From positions 2,365,006 to 2,429,005 of the forward strand of contig NW_019091366.1 of NCBI RefSeq assembly GCF_001949145.1: 64,000 nucleotides of DNA. The letters run 5' to 3'. The notes below the pieces were generated by a model. That model had not been told where the DNA came from, did no database searches, and saw only the letters and a program-made list of their open reading frames with translations. Positions 11,801 to 23,832 of the stretch are shown one piece after another (position 1 is the first letter of the stretch; each line of letters starts with the position of its first letter). The DNA comes from Acanthaster planci (taxonomy: Eukaryota; Echinodermata; Asteroidea; Valvatida; Acanthasteridae). The position numbers and the translations under genes were made by a program.

Positions 11801-14800
11801 TTACTATTTAGGTAAGTCGGGTTCTTTCTGCAAAAAATTTCTTAAGTTTATCTTTCAGTGTAAAAATCCCAATTCCTGTCCAATTAACCATGCTTCTTGT
11901 TAGCAACATGATGTTGCAAAAATTAAAATGCTACATGAAAAATCTCTACAGATTAATTTACAAATCAAAATATGGCAACACAAACACACATACTACCATA
12001 CATACACGTATGCAAGGCTGCCACACAAAGGGACTAAAATGTCGACAATTCAAAAGGTTTTGCGTCTTTACTAGCACTGAACGTCTGTTTGTCTATGCGA
12101 CAGATGTTTGTCTCCCTGGCTCAAAATCTGTGAGTCAAATTATTCCATTCCATCTCTCTTACTTGTTCTATGTACCCACTGAGGAAATATTCTCAGGATA
12201 ATAACCACAGATGCTGACCTTTTATTTAATATTGAATTCATTGGGGAAAGGGGATTATTAAGTTACAGTGAATTTAGAGCTATTGTTTGTTATTTCTTAT
12301 AGGTCAGATGTGTTGTATTAGCCAAAGCCAGCAGATCAGGATAAAAGGTGCAAATATATCTGTTGCTTTTGCCTTTTGTCGTCGAATGTAGTGCATATAA
12401 TGCTAATATTTCACAAATGCTGACTAAATTTATTAAGAAGTGAGTATATAGCACTGTTTGATATTACAGGTTCTCTTTTCAGGGTAATCTGAAGGCTGTT
12501 TTAGGTCTACACACTTTTTAAATAACCTCATTCTTTTTATAACACCTGGATTGTGCAGTTGTTATACTGACCGTGCAGGCAAAGATATCTTGAAGCATGT
12601 GTTGATTCCAAAAAAATCGCTCATCCCAGTCATGTTTCGTTTCTCCTGTGTGTTGTCGCTGTAAAGTGTTGGTCAGGTCACCAGTCCGGGTGTAGTAAAA
12701 CCACTCTGTTACAAAAAAAAAAGAGTGTCAAATGCTAACATCCCAGGATTTTTATAAAAAACTTGGTCACTTTACAGCATCCAAAAAAAGTGATGTGTCA
12801 GTGTTCGGCTTGACAAACTCTCTCTATAACAGTACGTGTTCAGTCAACCAGTTGCCTGGTAACATTAGTATGACAAATCACCTGCGGCAACCAAACCTGA
12901 AACCAACCTGAATCAGTAAACATCTTGAGCAGTTCCTCCGTGATTCGTCTCTCATGTTTCTCTCTCTCTTTGACCTCTTTCTGGGAAGGCAAAGACAAAA
13001 ACGAGGCAAACATGTGATGAACTCTACCATGGCAACAAATAGTTTGTGTTCATGGTTGTTGAGATGGGCACATTAATGTAAACATGACTTAATAACACAT
13101 CGCAAAGCAGCTCAATCAAAATTCAAGTGGCAGCAATTTGAATGAATCATTCATTTATTTGAGTTGAGGGTACAGAATATTTTTTATTCATGTACCATAC
13201 TTGACATATTACAGGTACATGTATGCATATTAGAATGCCCTTAACTGAACAGCAGTGCCTCGGTACAATTTCACGTCCCAGTGCCTTCTCTCAGTCTGTC
13301 ACTTTATCTATCATCCCATCTGACATCTCTTACCTTTCTGACTTGAGTGACGGCTTTGATGCTATTCCAGGTCTTAGTCAGAGCTTTCTGTTGAGCTGTT
13401 GCTGGTTTCATTATCATCTTGGTTTTCTTCATCCCAAAATGATGCTTGGAACATCTCTGTGTTAACGAACACCAGCAAATAAAAGAGAAGGATTTTGACA
13501 AAATAATCATCCAACTTGCATCTCACTCTCAAAAATATCCCAGAGCCTCTCCCCTTGTGTTAGTCTCCTGTCAAGCATATAAAACCTACACCTGTTCTTG
13601 AATTCCTTCCAACAGAAAATAGTTAGCACACAAGAAAACTGAATGCATATGAGCTCAAACATTCTTCCTTGTCCATCGCACAAATTCAGCAATCTCAAAC
13701 ATGTACTGTTTATTATTTATACATGTTTACAGTAAACAAATGTTTCATTGCGAAGCAATTTTACAGGGTCAAGCAACCTGGCTGGGCAGCGATTGGATAT
13801 TTTATCAAATTCAATCTATTGCCTATTTGATTCTAGCCTGGGTCTTTAGTGTGAGCACAGGCATGCACAATGTACATGTAGGTCAAATACATGTACCAGG
13901 CTATGTACATGTATCAATGAAGCAGCAAATCTGCCAACAGAGAAAGACTTGAATTACTGACGTCAGTAAACTTCATCTACAAGAGTCTGGCCACGATCTC
14001 CGAGTGAGGTTAAAAGCAGGCTTCCCTGACTCGTCCCCATCATAACAGGCCCACAAATCAGTCTCAATTTGTCAAAGGGGACAAACTAATCAGGGAGGGT
14101 CGTTTTTACTGACAGGGCTGGCCAGAGTGCAGCTTGGCTGAATGCTAATTAGGAATGGTACATGAAGCAGATCCTGACATCAAAAAAGTGAATATTTCTG
14201 AGTGCTGCTTTTACTGTCCTATGTGTCGTGTTAAAGTACAAGTAACTGTAGCATATTTGGGAATGACACTTGGATTACACTTGGAGAATACTGAAAATTA
14301 AAAAAAGGCACAGCTGTTGTAGGAGGAACAGAAAAAAATTGGAAAGAGGGAGATGTGTTTATGGTACACAAGGCAACAGGGCATTACAATTTGGAAAACG
14401 TAAACTGAATGATGATAGAACAGAAAATTACAACCATTGCAATGTACAACATGCTAGAGTCATCTGTGGTATGGATTCATGAATTATTCCCTTCTGCACA
14501 TACATGTACGTTATGTCAAACTCCAATATCATCAAGGCATCCCTGACACACCCCTTATGTACACCAGGAACAATATATTCACAGCCAGCAAGGTGTCTAC
14601 ATCTCCATACACTTCACATTGACACGAGATGATGAAGCCTGTGAATTCATTCACGTACATGTATATTGACTGTGCACACCCTAAGAGTGGCTGTAATTCT
14701 CTTGCATTGAAAACATACCAAGCCAAGAAGGAACTATGATTCTAGATCTTTGATTCTAGCAAGCTTTCAAAAACAAAGATAGATATTGAAGTGTTAGTAT

Positions 14801-17800
14801 TACTGTTTTTTTCTGAAGAAAAAAGAAAATGTTGAAAATATAAATGTACCTTGAGGCTGAGAACAGAAAAGTTGTGCAAGAAAAAATAAAAACAGACAAA
14901 CAGTTCACAACAAACACTCCTGGTACCTTCTTGAGGCAGCAATTAGTGAAAATTCTGTGAGGCTGTTTGGATGATTTGTGTGGAACTCAGGCCAGATAAT
15001 TAGTGACAAGCACAAAGAATTTAGTGGTGCTATACAGCCTTTTATGTACTCTGGGAACAAAGTGGATCGTTGAAGAACAACATGCAAGCTGCACTGACTT
15101 AAGCAAAACTATAACATCACTGTCATCAGCAATCAAAATTTAAAACAAGAGTCCAGTTGTTTGTTTGCATCATTGATGTGAATTCTGCGATGTTTTGCGA
15201 TGGAAAAACAGCCCGGATCTGAAGGAGTGTATGTCACAAGCCAGACCTCTCTTGACTTGTTGGCTAAGAATCTTATAAATCCTTCAACATCAACCACTTT
15301 GCAGGAGAGTTACTGCAGACTCGGAACTGAATTGACCAGGAAGAGACAATTCATCTTTGGGTACAACACAGGTTTCATCCATTACTTATACCATACAGCA
15401 AGGACTTGCTCATACCTCGATATCAATATCAGGATGACTGCTCTCAGAGAGGGGTAGGATGGCAATGCGTGTGATGCAGTAGACATGATGTCCCCCTGGC
15501 AACGAACCGACCAATCGCTGACCACTAATCAACAGCAGCCTCCAGCTAGAATCTGTCAAGAGCAATCCCGACAAAACGGACAAATGAATAAATTTAAGCC
15601 TAACCTTGCAGTGGTTCATTTTGATTTCTCGTCTTAATGAATTAAGATGAATGAATTAATCGTGGATTAATTAATGTAACTTCCATACTTTGAAGGACCA
15701 ATAACATCAGCAATAAATATTTCTCTTCAAGGTTTGTGGTATCTCTTCAGCAATTTTTGCTGAATTACGGTAGCTTAAAGATGAACAAAAGGTTCTCTGA
15801 ATGTTTGGACTCGTGGGCAAGCCATCTGCAAACAAAAGGTTTACCGGTAAATTTAGCATCTCTTTAAATAAGGTACCAGTATAAAAGTATTGATTAAGAT
15901 CCACCAAGTTTGCATGATGAATCAGCCATTCTCATGGAAATGACACGCAAAAAGATAAAAGACAATTTGACAAGGTTGGAATAGGTGAAAGAGCGTCTCT
16001 GTCAACATCTGCCTGTTTGGCCGTGACTGGCACAAAGGCGACGAAGGTAGATGTCAATAAATATCTCTCGTTCCTGGTTTTTAAAATGTCAAATGTAACA
16101 GCCACTTTGCAAATTGCGTACAGGTGGAAATGTACCAGGTAGTTGCTAGATTTAACAAAAGCTTGAAAATAAAGCTTGTCTTTGATCATATGGCCGGTAT
16201 AGTTTTCAAAGATATAGGAGGGTTCAAAAAGAAATGGAAAAAGAATAGAGGTCAAATAATCCACAGTTTTCAATATTTAAAAAGGTGAATATCCATTCAT
16301 TAAAACTATCAACAATGAAATACAATAGACAGTACCCAGTGCATGGAAAGAGGCCATGCCTGTGACCATAAATCAATCGCTTTCCTCAAAAACAACAAAC
16401 TGTTACTATCGATTACGAGTAAATTGATTGGACACTTCCTGTAAGAGAGTGTGAGAAATGCATTTTAGCCAGCCCCAGGGTCCGCAAAAGCGCTCACTGT
16501 CCATGCACAACTGCAGGGGGTGGGGCCTGCAGATCAACAATGACGTACACACATGCAGACTGAAGTAATGACTGGTTGTACTGTGACAAAAATCAATAAT
16601 TGGTGGCAGGTTTAGTGAAAAGATTCCAGCTTGTAGCTGATGGCTTCAAACCATCGTGTGTGTAATACCCTACCACTGCCTATACAGTGTCTATTGCCAA
16701 TCCAAGGAAAACACAGGGAAAGGGGGAGATTTATGACAGGTCCACACGCCAAACATAACTCCATGGCAATTGAAACAAGCATACGTGTACCGCTGCATTA
16801 TGTACAATGTACATGAATGTGTACATGTACATGTACATTATTAATATGATACCGGTATCTGTCTGTGGGTAGGCCTACATATCTCATCAGAAGTCAACCA
16901 AAGTTGGTGCCAACGTTTCACATATCACACAGGATAACAAATAATCGCTGATCAAACTGAATGCTGATGAAACACATCCTTCCAATATTTAAAACTTTAA
17001 CGAAGAATAACAAAGTATTAGATAAAAATACAGAAGGTGAATTTATTTTCACATTTCAAAATCTTGTAGAAAACTGTGGAAAAACCAAGACAGCCTCCAT
17101 GTTTACTAAATACAGGTATTCTAACAGGTGCTTGTTTTCTTCCCTTTGTTTCATATTTTCACCTAATGAACGGCCACACAGGCATTTACTCTTTACCGTC
17201 CATAGAATGTGAATGTCCTTAAATATGATGGACTTCAGGCTAAAAATAATTCATGTTCATGCATACATGAAGTCAATGAATTAAATAGTTTCTGGCTGCT
17301 GCTCCTAAAATTCTGAAGATTCATTCTTGTGCCTACCAGTATATATTTATTTACACAAATTCTGTAGACAGTTTAAAATTTGCAGTTTGCCATGTAATCC
17401 ATGAAACTACCGGTATTGTTGGTTTTGGTTATTAAACAGGTTACTGTTACCAAACCATATTTTAAACAGAAAAGAAAAACCAGAAAGAGAAAAAAAAAAA
17501 AGGACAGTCAAAATCATCCCCTAGAAATGTCAAAATCATCCCCTAGAAATGTCAAAATCATCCCCTAGAAATGCCAAACTGAATTGAGATTTTGTCAATG
17601 CAATGGGCTGTGGGAGACACAAATACACATGTACTTCTCCTAATAAGACACAAATAACTCATTAATAGTTGAATAGTTAAATCTTCCTGTAGACATTAGT
17701 CTCCTGTGCAGCAGTAAATGTCAAAACAACCCACACTAAGCCACTTGAATATCATTCATTTATGAAGCAAAGGTTTTTCTGTCTTCTTGTCGTTCCTTGA

Positions 17801-20800
17801 AGATGAGAGTGTATTGACAGTGAAAAAAGCAGATGGTTGTGTCTAATCCTTTTAAAGCGGATGAAAATGTACCCTGTAGTTTTAAAGGAGTAGATGTCAT
17901 AAAGATTGATGTACATGTACAGTGATCGCATACAATGCATTTGAGACTGGATCCAACAACATGAGTTGGGCCATTTTTTTTCACTTATTTTGTTTTAAAT
18001 GTAACTTGCAATAGAAAGAGCAAAGTGAGATCTTTGCTTTTATGCATCACTCAGTTCAGCATCCTGATAAGAATTGGCATTACAGAGGTGAGAAATGTGG
18101 AGGGTTACTGTTGATCCCTTGTATAAGTAGGAAATCAAATCATTCCATAAAGTTGAGAGTGTACGGGACTGCAAAAGAAGGAGCTGGTTCTGAACTTCTG
18201 TCTAAGCCTTCTAGTTCTAAAGCAGACGGAAATGCAGTTTTAAAGGAGTGCATGTTATGAAGATGAAAACATCTATTTCAGAAGTGAAAAATGTGGAAGG
18301 TTACTATTGATTTACATGTAGAACTTGTGAAAGATTCTTTTAAAGGTCTTGAAGTCACAAGTGACTGGGGCGGAGTCAATTTGAATAATTTACTATTCGA
18401 ACAGTCGACCTTCAATTCGATCAAATATCTAAATACTTGGTCGTACCGATCTGCAGTTTGTTGAGGAAATTACAATCACTATGATAGCTTCTCAAGTCTA
18501 CTTGTATCTCCAGCCACGATTTAGCAAGATTTAAGAGACCAATAATACTTCTTTTCCTGTTGAAAGTGTATAAATATTCTTTTAAATTTTTTTAGTGAAT
18601 AATGTACCTTTTGAAACATTGTAAGGTTTCTGTCGCTTTATGTTTGAATCTGCTTGGAACAAGCCCCAATGGTGCATTTTTGTTGCGTCAGAGTGTATAA
18701 AAAGAAGTTTTGAGGAGAGAAGCAAATTTCCAGTGAAGAAAATCTGTAAAAAAAGTACAAATACTAACAACAAAAGGCAAAATGGACAAAACTTGGCAAA
18801 CCATGTAATGGTGGCGTATCATGTGTGAAACGAAAAGGTTCAGGTGTATACATGTAGGTACAGTACATACATGTACATGTAAGAAGTTAGAGTTTCATTC
18901 AACACCTTTCTCAACCAACTCGTACCGGTATGTTGTTTCTGCAATTTAACACGTAAAACTTTTGATTTCATTATGCACTGTATGCCTACTAGAATGTAAG
19001 TTGATTTTCGCAGCACATGTACATACATGTAATTTGTAAATTTAGAGCTCAAGACTCTATTCTGGTCAGGGATGGTTTGCTATGTGAATAGAGCAAGGGA
19101 GCATGTACACTGTACATCTACTCATGGTTCATTGGATCATGTCCGCTGTATGCATGGACATGTACAATACTGTAGTCACACGTGTACATGTGTCAGCTGA
19201 TGAAGACTAAATCCAATAACCACAAGCAAAAAGCACTCTATAGAGTGCAAGGTCCTTCATGGATGGCAAGGTAAACTTAATCACATTACAGGCCACATCC
19301 TACCAGGTAGCACCATGGGGCCATGTCAAATGATGATCCTTGATAAAGCTACATGTACAATGTGTGTCCATGCATGCTGTACAATCCAGTCTTCCTCCAA
19401 GTTTTCTCAGGTGGACTCTAGTTACTGATTCACATGCATTTTTTTTTACCATTTATGCTTATTATTATTATATTATGCACAAAAATTTCAACATCCACTG
19501 AGCAACTGCCTGTTCTTTACTTATATTTCAGCCAACAGAGACCAGCGCTGACAGGACACTCCACACAACCCTTTGGTTATGGTACCAGTAGATGAAAGTC
19601 CATCAGGATTTGTCAAGTAAGCTACGCATGTACAGATACATGGATAATTCAGTGCGCTTCAAAGTCTTAATTGATTCTGAGATGAACTATATGAGTAGAT
19701 GCCTTTTCTTGCAAATGGCATATTGGTAGCAAAATAAAAAATTCAAAGCTAAAGATGCAATGTGTAAATAGCTGAGATTTTGCACACAATGCCAAACGTC
19801 CCAACTTGGTACATGTACATTACCATTAAAATAGGAATTCTACCTGAAGTACCTGGTAGGAAGACAATTTGTGTGTGCTACCACATCCATGGCAGAAATG
19901 TCCTTAATTATGGACTGAGGTGTATTTGTTGAATGTGTCTGGGGTTGCGTTGTCATGGAGACAAGTGTTGGCTTAAGCTTCTGAGATAAATACGTGTCAC
20001 TAACTTGCAAACACAATAAACCTTAATCTGTTTGCAAAATGTAGGAGTAGTACATAAACAGTTCCCAACATACGTGTACACTGTGGATCAAATTATAGTT
20101 TGGGGAACACATGTATTTACTTTTAGATGAGGAAGTTTGCACTAATTTCTTTTTGAGAAAAATGATTCAGAAAGTACATGTACAATGTAGAAAGCAAATT
20201 AAGAATTAAAAATGAAACCTGTGTTGTACCCAAATTAAAAATTCAGTTTAAGAAAAGATTAATTCCTTCTAGTGTCCATATTTGATTTTTTTTTTCTAAT
20301 ATACATGTATATTTTCCAGAAGCAATCCAACAGTGGACCCCAAAAATATTCTAACCTTGTTTCATCATTTGACAAATGCATGTGTACAAAGCGAAACCTT
20401 AATGGGATGGTGTTGTCCGATGCCTCAATCATAAAAACAAGCAGAAATCTTTCAACTGAGCTCTTCAACCAGCCAATTATAAAGATGAAATCTCCATCAT
20501 CTTGATTTATCACACACACAAGCACAGTATCGCATGGTATGGTGTGCTTTCCTTCCTGTACCAGAGCAATGGAATGAGGAGGAGTTGTTTTCTTGAAGGA
20601 GGTGGGATTAGCTTTGTCTACCATAGCTTGGTCCATAAAATAATTGGGGTATTCATGAAAAAGGAAACTCCAATTTTGAATCAAGTATTCCAAAATTACA
20701 ACTATAAAATTCCAATATTTGGGAGAACAGATATTGACTGGGATGTGCAGCATCCTTATTTCTATAAGCCACTCCTCTTGACACCCCCTCCCATTCATGA

Positions 20801-23800
20801 TTTTTGAAGACCTGTTGTTACTTTTATTATAGATAGCTCCACTCTTTATGAAACCTAAAACAGGAGTTGAACTCTACGAAATTCACTTTAAGGTGATTCC
20901 ATTCCATTGGGAATTGAAGTTTGATACAGTACTTCAAATTCCTAACATTCATCCAAGGGACGAAACAGAAAGCATAGACTGCTCCATTGACGAGGTGACA
21001 TGCTCTACTGATCACAGGTATTGCACGATTTAATCAAAAGACTTCCTAGTCCACAGTGGCAGTCAATGCCCAGGGCTCGACTGTCTACACATGTACGTGT
21101 CCTGAAATAACAAATGGTCAAAGGTTGCCTCAACTGCCTGAGTGAGAAAAACAGGAAAATAATTATGTTCTTGTAATAATACATGTACGTCATAAAAAAA
21201 GTTGTGTAAGGAACTTGAGTGAGAAAATTAAGAATGAAAACCAGGTATTACATGTGACAAAACAGACTATCAATCCTGCTTTTATCTTAAATTGTCATAT
21301 TAACATCTGGCATGAAGCTTACATTTTATATGTTAATAACTCTTCTTAATATTGTGCAAAGTGGCAATTTACCGGGGTTTAATTAATGTTATTTAGCTCA
21401 TGTAATGTACAAAAGTTAAGTCTTTGGCTCTAAAAAGTAAAAAAGAAATTGTGATTGGATAGATGTAAAAACAAATTATGCAGTTTTTAATAGGGCACAG
21501 TACATGTATATGTACTGTGTAGATGTGTTTATGTTGTTAGAAGGAGTCACCTCATGGAAAATTGCTTCTATTGTGCACATTTGTTACATACATAGTAATA
21601 TACAGAGTTTACAGCCCTTCAAAGTGAGGGTGTATGCATATTAACGTAGTACCTGTATACAGACTATGATGTACATGTACAGTACATATGCACATGTACA
21701 TGTAGTATACATTACAATGCACATGTACATGGAGCTAGTACCGTGACTCTGATGGCATGTATGGACATCACGTTTTTTTATTAAGCTCCATGAAAACACC
21801 GCAAGCTGGTTTTTCTGTACAGGGATTTCTCTGTGTGGCATTGCACTTTGGGTTTTGCACATACACAAAACAAACTAGCCTAACCAGAGCAATGGCTCTG
21901 ACGGGTTGGAGATAATGAACCTTTAAGTTAACTGACTGAATGCCAAATGCTTGCTCATGGTTGAATTGTTCCACAAACTGCAGGTTCTAAACCCGACATG
22001 TACCCAATGGAATTCTCATTGTTCTAAAGAAGAGCAATTGTTATAATTTTCAATATAAATGTGAAACAATTGATATTAAACTGAACTATTGCACTGTAAT
22101 GTGGTATTTTACTCAGCAGGAGATGCATGTACTTGTATCATGGCTGAAACAATCCTGAAAAGTAAGAATTATCTCTGGCCACTCAACTTACCAGGATGCA
22201 CTTTTATCTTGCCAATGACACCATCCACAGTTCCAAGGCAAACAGGATTCCATGCATTAGCAAGGGCTGAGCCTGAATCACGGGTGAGAAAAAAAAAGGT
22301 GTTGAAGGTTCTTGCACTTTAACAGGCTCCTGACTTCAATGCAAATTTAGAAGTGCTCAGGGAAGGTACGGTACAAATACACAGCAAATGGAACGTTATT
22401 TTTCTCACAACCTGAATGATACAAAGGTTTCAAATGTTTGAGGACCAAAGAAAATTTTAAAAAACACCTCCGTCAGAATGTTAACTTCTGATTTGGAGAG
22501 AAGGCATTTTGCAAAGCAATACTTTCAGGAAATAATAAGCTTCCTAAAGCAACTGGGAATATTACACGGCCCTCTCCAATTTACATGTATGGTTTATATG
22601 ATCCCCTTACCAAATGTTACAAGAGGTGATGAACTACCTTCAAAACTGTGGGGTCCGACGTCCGCCCAGCTCCCATGTGGGAGCAGGGCAGATGTCCAAC
22701 CCCACAGGTCTGGGGTAGTGATATGTAGCATCCTAGTAGACTAGTAGTCCGTGTAAATTGGACTTTATGAATCATACTTTTTTAACATTTTGACTTGGTC
22801 ATGCGATACCCTACCATCCGTGTCAAAATTTTTAAAAATGCGATTGGTCGAGTCCAAGTTACCCTGACTAGCCTCCTTGCAACTCAGACTACATGTAGAC
22901 TTATTCATAATTCTGATCCTTTGTGAAGGGAACATGTGACTAAGTGGTTAGGGTCAGTGGCTTCCAATCATAGGGTTGGAGGTTCGAATCCAACTGCTGG
23001 CTGTACATGTATGTTGTGGCCCTTGGCAAGCCTCTTCACCCCTGCTTGCCTCTCTCCACATAGGAGTATAAATGGGTACCAGCATTAGCTGGGGAAGCAA
23101 CCTGTGATGGACTGGCATCCCATCCAGGGGGAACAGAGATATATATTATCAGTCGTTTCATGCCATGGAAATCAGAGATATATGTAAACACCAGCCTGTG
23201 AGCCAAATTGGCTCAGATCAGATTTACTTGCTGATCCTTCGTGTAGTCAAACAAAATCATTCTGAAAGTTGAACAAGCCATGAAGGATGAGGTTTCGATT
23301 TCACTGATGGGAAAAAATGTTGCATCCTGACTCCACTTCAGCAGTTGTGTACAAAGTCTATGGGGAGTGAAGAGAATTTTCTAAGTATTTCCCAACAACA
23401 TCGGTAAATGTTTCTCAGTCCAGAATTCATGTCTTTCCAGCATTTCTGTGATGACTGACTTTTATTGAGATGATATATGATGAGAAAAGTGGAGTCAGGA
23501 TGCAACATTTTAGCCCACTGATGTTAAACATCTTTATTATAGACACAGACACACACATTTACAAAAGCACTGAGGCTTAATACCAGTTTAACCAAAGCAA
23601 CCAGTCCATTTATAGCACAAATCACGCTATGAATAAATCCAAGCAACAACCCACCAATAAGCCACAGGGGATAAAAAACAAGCACAGCATTATTCTGAAA
23701 AGCATTTGACCATGTTGACGTTTTAAAGTTTGTACCTTCTTGCGGGTCGAGTTTTCCGTCAGATCGACTACACCACAAACTGTGTTGGCCATCCTGCACA

Positions 23801-23832
23801 ATGTAGTGATCGTCCGTCTGAAAAAGTTCCAT
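4421..23832 (-). CDS. INPP5F: INPP5F / SAC2 phosphoinositide 4-phosphatase, 19 exons
   Basis: This is a Sac-domain phosphatase. Family knowledge: SAC2 removes the 4-phosphate of PI4P on endosomes. Coding exons in order: 23736-23832, 22192-22272, 15416-15552, 13334-13456, 12908-12980, 12572-12705, 11352-11529, 10445-10624, 9764-9897, 9495-9553, 9272-9349, 8853-8973, 8309-8555, 7799-8009, 7446-7520, 7070-7143, 6697-6825, 6228-6315, 4421-5897. They sum to 3696 bases, keep one frame through 18 GT-AG introns and encode 1231 residues (human about 1130). The protein begins MELFQTDDHYIV and ends CRTRFLQL, both like human INPP5F. The catalytic CMDCLDR is at residues 443-449. The hSac2 homology region is spread over exons 14-17, for example HGG-like IGGWVLINCDP and YFHTLKVLP. 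The last exon is acidic and low in complexity. An in-frame ATG 10 codons upstream (23862) exists, but MELF is the conserved start. Confidence 0.96.
8309..8555 (-). CDS. INPP5F: INPP5F exon 13, C-terminal part of Sac domain
   Basis: It encodes LRKLGILLPDQ through MWASNGD, SRQYAGTAALKGD, TRTGERKF and a SANRYLQNQFKDAY segment. These are the most conserved parts of the SAC2 subfamily after the catalytic loop. The acceptor is TCTCCAG and the donor GTGAGT. This exon separates INPP5F from SAC1 and FIG4, which carry different residues here. Confidence 0.95.
8853..8973 (-). CDS. INPP5F: INPP5F exon 12, catalytic CX5R loop
   Basis: The exon encodes WIDGQGVILEQ followed by SVFRVNCMDCLDRTNVVQ. CMDCLDRT is the Sac-family P-loop, with nucleophile Cys443 and Arg449 of the CX5R motif intact, so the enzyme should be active. 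The acceptor is TTTTCAG and the donor GTAAAT. The exon enters in phase 2 and leaves in phase 0. Confidence 0.96.
10956..11344. other. Assembly gap (389 N)
   Basis: The run of N lies in INPP5F intron 7, whose exon 7 donor is only 8-3 bases away at 11351-11347. No coding sequence is lost, because exons 7 and 8 join in phase. The left flank carries two copies of a 24-bp unit starting TATGCCCCTTCCC, which suggests the gap hides a longer minisatellite. Confidence 0.95.
11530..12571. other. INPP5F intron 6, no other feature seen
   Basis: This is AT-rich intron sequence between the exon 6 donor (GTCAGTATA, minus strand) and the exon 7 acceptor (GGAAACAG). A 103-codon frame on the plus strand at 11890-12201 is not supported by any domain or splice context. 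No repeat was recognised. Confidence 0.7.
15553..22191. other. INPP5F intron 2 (6.6 kb)
   Basis: The largest intron of the gene joins exon 2 (GTAAG donor) and exon 3 (TTGACAG acceptor) in phase 1. It contains a 22-bp tandem repeat at 17507-17572, dense TACATGTA clusters (16795-16840, 18840-18885, 19011-19030, 21670-21735), a diverged direct duplication around 18087 and 18281, and a 179-codon unexplained frame on the minus strand at 20259-20798. I see no RNA gene. Confidence 0.75.
17507..17572. repeat. 22-bp tandem repeat, 3 copies
   Basis: Three identical, consecutive copies of GTCAAAATCATCCCCTAGAA plus AT occur at 17507, 17529 and 17551. The array sits in INPP5F intron 2 just after a poly(A)-rich run. 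Confidence 0.95.
22646..22707. repeat. 62-base near-perfect inverted repeat
   Basis: The left arm begins CTGTGGGGT and continues with GAC, TC, GCCC and GCTCCCA. The right arm read on the other strand matches it at about 24 of 31 positions, leaving essentially no loop. It lies in INPP5F intron 1, 370 bases upstream of exon 2 in transcript order. It could be the remnant of a foldback element. A microRNA hairpin would normally have a larger loop. Confidence 0.75.
22932..23240 (+). mobile_element. tRNA-derived SINE
   Basis: The A box TGACTAAGTGG at 22937-22947 matches the consensus at 10 of 11 positions. The B box GGTTCGAATCC at 22981-22991 matches at 11 of 11, with a normal 33-base spacing. There is no acceptor stem or clover-leaf, so this is not a tRNA gene. 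The body continues with a CCCTTGGCAAG...CTCTTCACCCC segment and a GTGATGGACTGGCATCCCAT tail-like segment of the kind found in many deuterostome SINEs. The element lies in INPP5F intron 1, antisense to the gene. The 3' border is approximate. Confidence 0.8.
23307..23520. mobile_element. MITE with 25-bp terminal inverted repeats
   Basis: The word AAAATGTTGCATCCTGACTC plus CACTT at 23314-23338 is repeated, inverted and without mismatch, at 23487-23511. Similarity continues a little outward (CTGATGGG against CATCAGTGGG). The interior has no coding frame. It is a non-autonomous foldback DNA element in INPP5F intron 1, about 215 bases from exon 1. Confidence 0.85.
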
